From the NCBI RefSeq assembly GCF_900142755.1, contig NZ_FRCA01000003.1, positions 124,001-188,000 on the forward strand: a DNA stretch of 64,000 bases, given 5' to 3'. Positions 27,980 to 35,896 of the stretch are shown in pieces (the first letter of the stretch is position 1; every line of letters starts with the position of its first letter). The notes under the pieces are model-generated. The model worked only from the letters and a program-made list of their open reading frames with translations. It did no database searches and was not told the origin of the DNA. Position numbers and translations under genes: made by a program. This DNA is from Halomonas cupida (GTDB lineage Bacteria; Pseudomonadota; Gammaproteobacteria; Pseudomonadales; Halomonadaceae).

Positions 27980-29520
27980 TGGTCACTCGCGTCTTTGTTC
28001 CCTGTGACACCACGGCACTGGCCATGGGCGCCGACGAGGTAGTCGAACGGCTCGAGGCCGAGGTTCGGGTGCGAGGCCTTGAGGTCGAGGTGATCCGCAA
28101 TGGCTCCCGTGGGCTGGCCTGGCTGGAACCGTTGGTGGAGGTCGAGACCTCCGCTGGCCGGGTCGCCTATGGGCCGGTCGACGCGGACGATGTCGGTGAA
28201 CTACTCGATGCCGGCTTGCTGGAAGGCACGAGCGAGCACCCGCTTGCCCAGGGGCTCACTGAGGAAATTCCCTGGCTTGCCCGGCAGCAGCGATTGACCT
28301 TTTCCCGTGTCGGCATCACCGACCCGCTGTCGCTGGACGATTATCGAACCCATGGTGGCTTTCGTGGCCTCGAGGCGGCTTTGGCCCGGGAACCCCAGGC
28401 CATCGTCGATGAGGTCAAGGCCTCTGGCCTGCGTGGCCGCGGTGGTGCTGCCTTCCCCACTGGTATCAAGTGGCAGACGGTGCTCGACGCCTCAGGTGAC
28501 CGGGACCAGAAGTACATCGTCTGCAATGCCGATGAAGGAGATTCAGGTACTTTCGCCGATCGTCTGGTGATGGAGTGCGACCCCTACATGCTGATTGAGG
28601 GGATGGCGATTGCCGGACTCGCTGTCGGTGCCACTCAGGGCTACATCTACCTGCGTTCCGAGTATCCGTTGGCCCATCGTATCCTCGACGAGGCCATTGC
28701 ACGGGCCGAGGCCGCCGGCTATCTGGGAGGCGACCTGTGTGGCAGCGGGCGACGCTTCGACCTGGAAGTCCGCCTTGGTGCCGGCGCTTATATTTGCGGC
28801 GAGGAGACTTCGTTGCTGGACAGCCTCGAGGGCAAGCGCGGCATGGTCCGCGCCAAGCCGCCGTTGCCCGCCATCGAGGGACTGTTCGGCCAGCCCACCG
28901 TGGTCAACAACGTACTCTCGCTGGCGGCGATCCCTTTCATTCTCGACCAGGGCGGCCAGGCCTATGCCGATTACGGGATGGGACGTTCGCGTGGCACTTT
29001 GCCGCTGCAGTTGGCCGGCAACGTCAAGCGTGGCGGCCTGATCGAGCTGGCCTTCGGCATCAGCCTGCGCGAACTGATGGAAGACTTCGGCGCCGGTACC
29101 TTCAGTGGGCGTCCATTGCGCGCCGTCCAGGTGGGCGGCCCGCTGGGCGCCTATCTACCGGAGAGTCAGTGGGATACGCCGCTGGACTATGAAGCCTTCG
29201 CCGAGGTCGGCGCTGTGCTGGGACACGGTGGTGTGGTGATGTTCGACGACAGCGTCGACATGGCCGAGCAGGCACGCTTCTCCATGGAGTTCTGCACCGT
29301 GGAATCCTGCGGCAAGTGCACCCCCTGCCGCATCGGTTCGGTGCGCGGCGTGGAGGTGATCGACCGCATCCGCGCCAACCAGGATCGCGACGCCAACCTC
29401 GAACTGCTTGGTGAGCTTTGCGAAACCATGGTCGATGGCTCGCTATGTGCCATGGGCGGTATGACGCCCTTCCCGGTGCAGAGCGTAATCAAACATTTTC
29501 CTGAAGATCTGCAGCGTTGA
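27979..29520 (+). CDS. fdsB: NAD-dependent formate dehydrogenase beta subunit
   Basis: A 513-residue NuoF-like diaphorase subunit with an N-terminal NuoE-like/thioredoxin extension (1-110). FMN is bound by GRGGAAFPTG (153-162) and NADH by GAGAYICGEETSLL (267-280). The [4Fe-4S] cluster is bound by Cys444, Cys447, Cys450 and Cys490. It reduces NAD+ with electrons from formate. ATG 27979 overlaps the fdsG stop. 19 bases separate it from fdsA, which carries its own GGAGG site. Confidence 0.95.
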   Translation: MVTRVFVPCDTTALAMGADEVVERLEAEVRVRGLEVEVIRNGSRGLAWLEPLVEVETSAGRVAYGPVDADDVGELLDAGLLEGTSEHPLAQGLTEEIPWLARQQRLTFSRVGITDPLSLDDYRTHGGFRGLEAALAREPQAIVDEVKASGLRGRGGAAFPTGIKWQTVLDASGDRDQKYIVCNADEGDSGTFADRLVMECDPYMLIEGMAIAGLAVGATQGYIYLRSEYPLAHRILDEAIARAEAAGYLGGDLCGSGRRFDLEVRLGAGAYICGEETSLLDSLEGKRGMVRAKPPLPAIEGLFGQPTVVNNVLSLAAIPFILDQGGQAYADYGMGRSRGTLPLQLAGNVKRGGLIELAFGISLRELMEDFGAGTFSGRPLRAVQVGGPLGAYLPESQWDTPLDYEAFAEVGAVLGHGGVVMFDDSVDMAEQARFSMEFCTVESCGKCTPCRIGSVRGVEVIDRIRANQDRDANLELLGELCETMVDGSLCAMGGMTPFPVQSVIKHFPEDLQR

Positions 29521-29539
29521 GCTGCCGGAGGTAACCGCC

Positions 29540-32467
29540 ATGCTCGAGTACTTCGACCCCAATCAGGTGGCTCCGGACCAGAGCTTTCTCAAGGATCGGT
29601 TTTCCAAGGACTGGTTTTCTAAAGACTACGGCACACCTGCCAGTCTGTCCGAGAAGCACATTGCCCTGGAGATCGACGGCGTGGAGATCCGCGTGCCCGA
29701 AGGCACTTCGGTGCTGCGTGCAGCGGCTCTGGCCGACATCAATATTCCCAAACTGTGTGCCAGCGACAATCTCGAGGCCTTTGGCTCCTGCCGCCTGTGT
29801 GCGGTGCAGGTCGAGGGCAAGCGTGGTTATCCGGCTGCCTGCACCACGCCGGTGGAAGACGGCATGCGGGTGACCACCCAGAATGACCGTCTGGCCAGAC
29901 TACGGCGTAATGTCATGGAGTTGTATATCTCGGATCACCCACTGGACTGTCTGACCTGTCCGGCCAATGGTGACTGTGAGCTTCAGGACATGGCTGGTGC
30001 CGTAGGGTTGCGTGAGGTGCGTTACGGCTTCGAGGGTGACAACCATCTGGACGCCGAGAAGGACCACTCCAATCCCTATTTCAGCTTCGATCCCAGTAAG
30101 TGCATCGTCTGCTCACGCTGCGTGCGTGCCTGTGAGGAAGTCCAGGGCACCTTTGCACTGACCATCGATGGACGCGGGTTCGAGTCGAAGGTGTCTGCGG
30201 GGCAGAGCGAAGCCTTCATGGATTCCGAGTGCGTTTCCTGCGGCGCCTGTGTTCAGGCCTGCCCCACCTCGACACTGATGGAAAAGAGCGTGATCGAGGC
30301 CGGTCAGCCCGATCACAGCGTGATTACCACCTGCGCTTACTGCGGCGTGGGCTGCTCGTTCAAGGCCGAGATGAAGGGCGACCAGGTGGTGCGCATGGTG
30401 CCGTGGAAGGGTGGGGATGCCAATCACGGCCACTCCTGCGTCAAGGGACGCTTCGCCTTCGGCTACGCCACGCACAAGGACCGTCTGACCACGCCGATGA
30501 TCCGTGATTCCATCGACCAGCCCTGGCGTGAAGTCGGCTGGGAGGAAGCCATTACCTTCGCCGCCGAACGCCTCAAGGCCATCCAGGCCAGCTACGGGCG
30601 CGAGAGCATCGGTGGCATCACCTCGTCGCGTTGCACCAATGAGGAAACCTATCTGGTGCAGAAGCTGGTGCGTGCTGCCTTCGGCAACAACAACACCGAT
30701 ACCTGCGCCCGGGTCTGCCATTCACCGACCGGTTATGGCCTCAAGACCACGCTGGGTGAGTCCGCCGGTACCCAGACCTTCGACTCGGTGATGAAGGCCG
30801 ATGCCATCATCGTCATTGGTGCCAACCCCACCGATGCCCACCCGGTATTCGCTTCGCTGATGCGCCGGCGACTGCGCCAGGGGGCCAGCCTGATCGTCGC
30901 CGACCCGCGCCACATCGACCTGCTGGATACTCCACACCTGGCGGATGCTCAGCACTTGCCATTGCGCCCGGGTACCAACGTTGCCCTGGTCAACGCTCTG
31001 GCCCATGTAGTGATCACCGAAGGTCTCGAGGATCACGATTTCATCGCCCGGCGCTGTGATGATCAGGCCTACCGTGACTGGCGCGAGTTCATCGGTGAGC
31101 CGCGTCACTCACCGGAGGCGGTCGAGGCGACCACCGGCGTGCCTGCCGATGCCGTTCGTCGTGCCGCCCGGACCTACGCCAACGCGCCCAATGGCGCCAT
31201 CTATTATGGTTTGGGCGTGACCGAGCACAGCCAGGGGTCGACCATGGTCATGGGCATCGCCAACCTTGCCATGGCCACCGGCAACATTGGTCGCGAGGGC
31301 GTCGGGGTCAACCCGCTGAGGGGCCAGAACAATGTCCAGGGCTCCTGCGACATGGGGTCCTTCCCCCATGAACTGCCGGGCTATCAGCATGTGGCTGATG
31401 ACACCGTGCGTCAGCGTTTCGAGCAGAGCTGGGGAGTGCCCATCGACAACGAACCGGGACTGCGCATTCCCAACATGTTCGACGCGGCCATCGAAGGTAC
31501 TTTCAAGGCGCTCTATGTGCAGGGTGAGGACATCGCGCAGTCCGACCCCAATACCCAGCACGTCGAGGCAGCTCTGACCTCTCTGGAATGTCTGATCGTG
31601 CAGGACATCTTCCTCAACGAGACTGCCAAGTACGCCCATGTGCTGCTGCCGGGCTCGAGCTTCCTGGAGAAGAACGGCACCTTCACCAACGCCGAGCGCC
31701 GCATCAACCGGGTCCGCAAGGTCATGCCTCCGCGGGCCGGCAAGGAGGACTGGGAAGTCACCGTCGATCTGGCCAACGCTCTGGGCTACCCGATGCACTA
31801 TCGGCATCCCTCCGAGATCATGGATGAGATCGCTCAGTTGACTCCGACCTTTACCGGTGTCAGCTATGCCAGGCTCGATGAGCTCGGTAGCTTGCAATGG
31901 CCGTGCAACGCCGAACATCCGGATGGCACACCGACCATGCACGAAATCGACTTCCCCATCGGTCGGGGCCATTTCGCCATCACCGAGTACGTGGCCACCG
32001 AGGAGCGCACCAACCGCCGCTTCCCGTTGTTGTTGACCACTGGCCGAATCCTCAGCCAATACAATGTCGGCGCTCAGACTCGGCGCACCCACAACCAGTT
32101 GTGGCATGACGAGGATGTGTTGGAGATTCACCCCTCCGATGCCGAATTGCGGGGTATCAAGGATGGTGACTGGCTGGGCATCACCAGTCGTTCCGGCCAT
32201 ATCGTGCTCAGGGCTCTGGTCAGCGAGCGCATGCAGCCGGGGGTGGTCTACACGACCTTCCACCATCCCTCCAGCGGGGCCAATGTCATCACCACCGACA
32301 GTTCCGACTGGGCCACCAACTGCCCGGAATACAAGGTCACGGCGGTGGAGGTGGAGATGGTCAGTCAGCCGTCGGCATGGCAGCAGCGCTTCGACGATTT
32401 CGATCGTCAGCAGCGTCAGTTCCTCGATGCCGCGCGCGAGCCGGTCGCATCCGATCGAGCCCTGTAA
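29540..32467 (+). CDS. fdsA: NAD-dependent formate dehydrogenase alpha (catalytic) subunit
   Basis: A 975-residue molybdopterin subunit that oxidises formate to CO2 in the cytoplasm. Clusters in order: [2Fe-2S] Cys73/84/87/101; NuoG-like His133/Cys137/140/146; two [4Fe-4S] (Cys188/191/194/198 and Cys231/234/237/241); proximal [4Fe-4S] Cys265/268/272/300. The metal ligand is Cys393, followed by His394 (RVCHSPTGYGL), so this is a cysteine, not selenocysteine, enzyme. Residues 16-30 form three tandem pentapeptides (FLKDR, FSKDW, FSKDY), an unusual N-terminal extension before the ferredoxin domain. No FdhD/FdsC chaperone gene lies in the operon. Confidence 0.96.
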   Translation: MLEYFDPNQVAPDQSFLKDRFSKDWFSKDYGTPASLSEKHIALEIDGVEIRVPEGTSVLRAAALADINIPKLCASDNLEAFGSCRLCAVQVEGKRGYPAACTTPVEDGMRVTTQNDRLARLRRNVMELYISDHPLDCLTCPANGDCELQDMAGAVGLREVRYGFEGDNHLDAEKDHSNPYFSFDPSKCIVCSRCVRACEEVQGTFALTIDGRGFESKVSAGQSEAFMDSECVSCGACVQACPTSTLMEKSVIEAGQPDHSVITTCAYCGVGCSFKAEMKGDQVVRMVPWKGGDANHGHSCVKGRFAFGYATHKDRLTTPMIRDSIDQPWREVGWEEAITFAAERLKAIQASYGRESIGGITSSRCTNEETYLVQKLVRAAFGNNNTDTCARVCHSPTGYGLKTTLGESAGTQTFDSVMKADAIIVIGANPTDAHPVFASLMRRRLRQGASLIVADPRHIDLLDTPHLADAQHLPLRPGTNVALVNALAHVVITEGLEDHDFIARRCDDQAYRDWREFIGEPRHSPEAVEATTGVPADAVRRAARTYANAPNGAIYYGLGVTEHSQGSTMVMGIANLAMATGNIGREGVGVNPLRGQNNVQGSCDMGSFPHELPGYQHVADDTVRQRFEQSWGVPIDNEPGLRIPNMFDAAIEGTFKALYVQGEDIAQSDPNTQHVEAALTSLECLIVQDIFLNETAKYAHVLLPGSSFLEKNGTFTNAERRINRVRKVMPPRAGKEDWEVTVDLANALGYPMHYRHPSEIMDEIAQLTPTFTGVSYARLDELGSLQWPCNAEHPDGTPTMHEIDFPIGRGHFAITEYVATEERTNRRFPLLLTTGRILSQYNVGAQTRRTHNQLWHDEDVLEIHPSDAELRGIKDGDWLGITSRSGHIVLRALVSERMQPGVVYTTFHHPSSGANVITTDSSDWATNCPEYKVTAVEVEMVSQPSAWQQRFDDFDRQQRQFLDAAREPVASDRAL
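29585..29629. repeat. Three 15-bp repeats in fdsA 5' end
   Basis: Units at 29585-29599, 29600-29614 and 29615-29629 encode FLKDR-FSKDW-FSKDY. In-frame expansion near the start of fdsA. Confidence 0.75.
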
Positions 32468-32546
32468 TAACCAGAACAGGCAGGTTCCCGATGAAGAACC
32501 ACCGGGGGCCTGCCTGGGCCTCGGCAACGAATTGAAGGAGTCGAGA

Positions 32547-32801
32547 ATGGAACACGATCAAGGTGCTCACCTGGTGCGAATGGTGAATCAGATCGCCACC
32601 AACCTGAGCCATGAACGGGATGCGGCCACACGGGTACGGGTCCATCTGGAGAAGTTCTGGGCGCGCAGCATGAAGCAGCGCCTGATTGCCTGTCTTGATG
32701 ATCCGGGCCATAAGCTGACCCCGCTGGCCCATGAGGCAGTAAAACACCTGGCTGGACGTGAAGCGGAGAAGAGTCACGCTTCGTCGAGCGCGCACCAATG
32801 A
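32547..32801 (+). CDS. fdsD: Formate dehydrogenase delta subunit
   Basis: An 84-residue protein with the FdsD pattern: HLVRMVNQIATNL near the start, then a basic HLEKFW segment and an ending rich in small polar residues. FdsD is needed for assembly of active FdsGBA complexes in related systems. ATG 32547 has GAAGGAG six bases upstream; it lies 79 bases after fdsA. Last gene of the operon. In the usual order fdsGBACD the FdhD-like fdsC would sit here, and it is absent. Confidence 0.88.
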   Translation: MEHDQGAHLVRMVNQIATNLSHERDAATRVRVHLEKFWARSMKQRLIACLDDPGHKLTPLAHEAVKHLAGREAEKSHASSSAHQ

Positions 32802-32838
32802 CCGTCAATGGTGATTGATGGTCAATACAGAAGGATGG

Positions 32839-34566
32839 TCAATAGAGATTGACGGTGTCGCCGTTCTCATCGATATCAATACGGGTGCAGGCCGGAGAGG
32901 CGCTGAATCCGGGGAGCGTACGTATATCGCCGGCCAGTGCGTAGACAAACCCGGCTCCAGCGGAGAGGCGTACCTCGCGTACCGGTAGGCGCCAGCCACT
33001 GGGAGCTCCGAGCTGCTGCTGGTCGGAGGACAATGACAGATGAGTCTTGGCGATGCACACCGGTAGCGTGCCATATCCCTGCTGCTGCCAGGTATCGAGC
33101 CGTTCCCGGGCCCGGGAAGCGAAGTCGACGCCGTCGGCGCCGTAGATACGAGTCGCGATGCGCTCCATCTTGTCTGCCAGCGGCAATTCATCGGGATAGA
33201 GGAAGTCGAAGTTGCTGTCGGCTTCGGCGGCTTCCGCGACGGCCTCGGCCAGAGCCTGGGCCCCGTAGCCACCATCACGAACATGCGTGGACACCTCCGC
33301 GCGCACACCCACCGAGGCCACCAGATCGCGTATTGCTGCATACTCGCTGGGATGGTCTCCGGGGAAGGCGTTGATCGCCACCACCGGCGTCAGGCCGTGG
33401 GCACGGATATTGTCGATCTGCTTGAGGAGGTTGACTCCACCTTCGTGGATTTCTTCCGGGTGCTCCGCCAATAGCGAGGCGGGAAGGGGCTGCCCCGCCA
33501 CGACCTGGTGACGGCCGCTGTGATACTTCAGCGCGCGCACCGTGACCACCAGCACCACGGCGTCGGGTATCAGGCCGGAGGCGCGGCACTTGATGTTGAA
33601 GAAGCGCTCGGCGCCCATGTCGGCACCAAAACCCGCTTCGGTGACCAGGAAGTCGCTGGCGCCCAGACCGATATGGTCGGCGATGATCGAGGAGTTGCCA
33701 TGGGCGATATTGCCGAAGGGGCCTGCGTGGAGCAGCGCCGGTGCATGCTCCAGCGTCTGCAGCAGGTTGGGTTTCAGCGCCTCCTTGAGCAGCACGGTCA
33801 TGGCTCCGGCAGCACCGATCTGCTCGGCAGTAACGGCCTGTCCGTCACGATCCAGACCCACTATCAGGCGCCCCAGACGTTGACGCAGGTCGGCCAGTGA
33901 GTCGGCCAGAGCCAGCACCGCCATGACCTCAGAGGCGGCGGTGATCTCGAAACTTCCCTGACGAGGCACTCCATCACCAGCTCCCCCCAGACCCAGCACG
34001 ATATGTCTCAGGGCGCGGTCGTTGAGATCGACGACCCTTTGCCAATATATCTCGCGCGGGTCCAGCTCGGGCGCAAGGCGGTGGTACAGGTGATTGTCCA
34101 CCATGGCCGCCAGCAGGTTATGGGCGGCGCCCACGGCATGGAGGTCGCCGGTAAGATGCAGGTTGATGCGCTCCATGGGCAGTAACTGACTGTAGCCACC
34201 ACCGGTGGCTCCGCCCTTGAGCCCCAGAGTGGGCCCCATGGAGGGTTGGCGCAGGGCCACCGTGGCGGTGTGCCCGAGGCGTTGCAGGCCCTGAACCAGT
34301 CCGATGGCGGTGGTGGTCTTGCCTTCACCAGGCGGGGTCGGTGTCATGGACGTTACCAGCACGTAACGACCTCGCGGACGATCATTCCAGTTCAGCAGCG
34401 TCGTCGGGTCGAGCTTGGCGATCCCACGGCCATAGGGTTCCACCGCCTCGCCCGGCAGCCCCAGGTGGTGGGCGATCTCCTCTATGGGCCAGAGCCTTGC
34501 GGCTCGAGCAATGCTCAGGTTGTCGGTCGCCCCCGTCGGGGCAGGCTTGGTCGCCTCGGGTGCCAT
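32839..34566 (-). CDS. fhs: Formate-tetrahydrofolate ligase
   Basis: A 575-residue enzyme interconverting formate + ATP + THF and 10-formyl-THF. The N10-formyl-THF synthetase P-loop is seen at 75-86 (TPTPPGEGKTTT), together with the family signatures GGAxGGGYSQ-like LKGGATGGGYSQLLP and FVTEAGFGAD-like DFLVTEAGFGADMG. In C1-oxidising bacteria it runs in reverse to release formate with ATP formation, matching its location between formate dehydrogenase and methyl-transfer genes. Converges with fdsD (37-base gap) and diverges from the AraC-type regulator gene. Confidence 0.94.
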   Translation of the reverse strand: MAPEATKPAPTGATDNLSIARAARLWPIEEIAHHLGLPGEAVEPYGRGIAKLDPTTLLNWNDRPRGRYVLVTSMTPTPPGEGKTTTAIGLVQGLQRLGHTATVALRQPSMGPTLGLKGGATGGGYSQLLPMERINLHLTGDLHAVGAAHNLLAAMVDNHLYHRLAPELDPREIYWQRVVDLNDRALRHIVLGLGGAGDGVPRQGSFEITAASEVMAVLALADSLADLRQRLGRLIVGLDRDGQAVTAEQIGAAGAMTVLLKEALKPNLLQTLEHAPALLHAGPFGNIAHGNSSIIADHIGLGASDFLVTEAGFGADMGAERFFNIKCRASGLIPDAVVLVVTVRALKYHSGRHQVVAGQPLPASLLAEHPEEIHEGGVNLLKQIDNIRAHGLTPVVAINAFPGDHPSEYAAIRDLVASVGVRAEVSTHVRDGGYGAQALAEAVAEAAEADSNFDFLYPDELPLADKMERIATRIYGADGVDFASRARERLDTWQQQGYGTLPVCIAKTHLSLSSDQQQLGAPSGWRLPVREVRLSAGAGFVYALAGDIRTLPGFSASPACTRIDIDENGDTVNLY

Positions 34567-34779
34567 TGCTGTGCCTCCTCGGGCCTGGTCGCTTCTTCAC
34601 GCCGGTTGTTCATGATCAGTATTGCGCGCCACCAGACATGAGTTTGCCTGGTGGCGTCAGAGGCCTTGGGCACAGCGACATGGGAGGAGCCGATAACGCT
34701 TGGCGGTGGTCGAAGGGATAGGCTATGCCTGGTGGAGACGCTATTGCCGCCGTCGATGCCCGTGAGGGAAGGAGGTGTG

Positions 34780-35877
34780 ATGGCAACCCCCATACCGGGC
34801 AAGGGGCACTACGATATTGGTTTCCTGTTGCTGCCGGGGTTCTCCCAGCTCGCCTTTTCCTCGGCGCTGGAGCCGCTGCGCATGGCCAATCACCTGGCGG
34901 ATCGCACGCTCTACACCTGGCATCTCGTGAGTCGCGATGGCGGCGCCGTGAGCGCCAGCAGTGGCCTGTCCACACCGGTGAATCAGGCTCTGGAGCCCAT
35001 GCCGGCGCTGGATCTTCTGCTGGTATGCGGTGGCGTCGAGGTGCAGCGCTACGACGACCGTGCGACCCTGGCCTGGCTGAGACGGCTGGCCGATCGGCGT
35101 ATCCCGCTGGGGGCGGTATGCACCGGCGGCTATGTGCTGGCTCTGGCAGGACTGCTTGACGGCTATCGCTGCACTCTGCACTGGGAACACATGTCCAGCC
35201 TTCATGAAGCGCAGCGCTTCCCCGGCGTGACTTTCACCTCCCAGCTGTTCGTCATGGACCGGGATCGCTACACCTGTTCGGGAGGCATTGCCCCTCTGGA
35301 CATGATGCTCAACCTGATTGGCCGCCAGCAGGGGCTGGCGCTGGCTGAATCGATTGCCGAAGAGTTCATCCACGAGCGTATCCGCGGGGTGGGTGATCGC
35401 CAGCGCACTCCACTGCGGGTTCGTCTTGGTCACAGCCACCCCAAGCTGGAAGAGGTGGCCAACCTGATGGAAGCCAATCTGCACGAACTGTTGGGGCTGG
35501 ATGAGCTGGCCAGTTACGCAGGACTGTCGCGGCGCCAGTTGGAGCGGCTCTTTCAGCGCTATGTAGGCTGTCCACCACTCAGGTTCTATCTGGAATTGCG
35601 ACTGGCACGGGCGCGTCTGCTGCTGCTGCAGACCCATATGCCGATCACCGAGGTGGCCATGGCCTGTGGTTTTGTCTCGCCACCGCACTTCACCAAGTGC
35701 TACCACGACTATTTCGGCCACTCGCCGAGCAGTGAGCGCAAGCGGCGCCACGACCGCCAGGCGGACCTTCTCGAGCCGACCATGAATGAAGTGGGCGAGC
35801 CGCTGCTTGATGAAAGCGGAGGCTTTGATGAAAACGGAGACCTTGATGAAAGAGGAGACAAGGAAGTGCGGCCATAA
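34780..35877 (+). CDS. GlxA-family AraC regulator (GbdR-like)
   Basis: A 365-residue activator with an N-terminal DJ-1/PfpI-like domain (about 10-190; pseudo-nucleophile elbow GAVCTGGYVLALAGLLDG) and a C-terminal double helix-turn-helix of AraC type (about 230-330). GbdR, the glycine betaine/dimethylglycine sensor of Pseudomonas, has this architecture, and the next gene is a dimethylglycine dehydrogenase-like enzyme, so a similar ligand is likely. ATG 34780 has GGAAGGAGG directly upstream. The tail contains three hexapeptides LDESGG-FDENGD-LDERGD from an 18-bp tandem repeat, absent from typical family members as far as I recall. Confidence 0.88.
   Translation: MATPIPGKGHYDIGFLLLPGFSQLAFSSALEPLRMANHLADRTLYTWHLVSRDGGAVSASSGLSTPVNQALEPMPALDLLLVCGGVEVQRYDDRATLAWLRRLADRRIPLGAVCTGGYVLALAGLLDGYRCTLHWEHMSSLHEAQRFPGVTFTSQLFVMDRDRYTCSGGIAPLDMMLNLIGRQQGLALAESIAEEFIHERIRGVGDRQRTPLRVRLGHSHPKLEEVANLMEANLHELLGLDELASYAGLSRRQLERLFQRYVGCPPLRFYLELRLARARLLLLQTHMPITEVAMACGFVSPPHFTKCYHDYFGHSPSSERKRRHDRQADLLEPTMNEVGEPLLDESGGFDENGDLDERGDKEVRP
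35806..35859. repeat. Three 18-bp repeats in regulator gene tail
   Basis: Units at 35806-35823, 35824-35841 and 35842-35859, each close to CTTGATGAAAACGGAGAC, encode an acidic hexapeptide array at the end of the AraC-type regulator. Confidence 0.85.
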
Positions 35878-35896
35878 GCGTATTGCTGGTAGCCGA

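Noticed and set aside
31109..32527. 472-residue minus-strand ORF opposite fdsA
   Set aside because: Antisense to a gene with unmistakable cofactor motifs; long shadow ORFs are expected at this GC content.
32802..32838. Possible terminator between fdsD and fhs
   Set aside because: Short repeats of GGTCAAT and distant inverted ACCGTCAAT/ATTGACGGT are present, but no compact hairpin with a T-run could be drawn.
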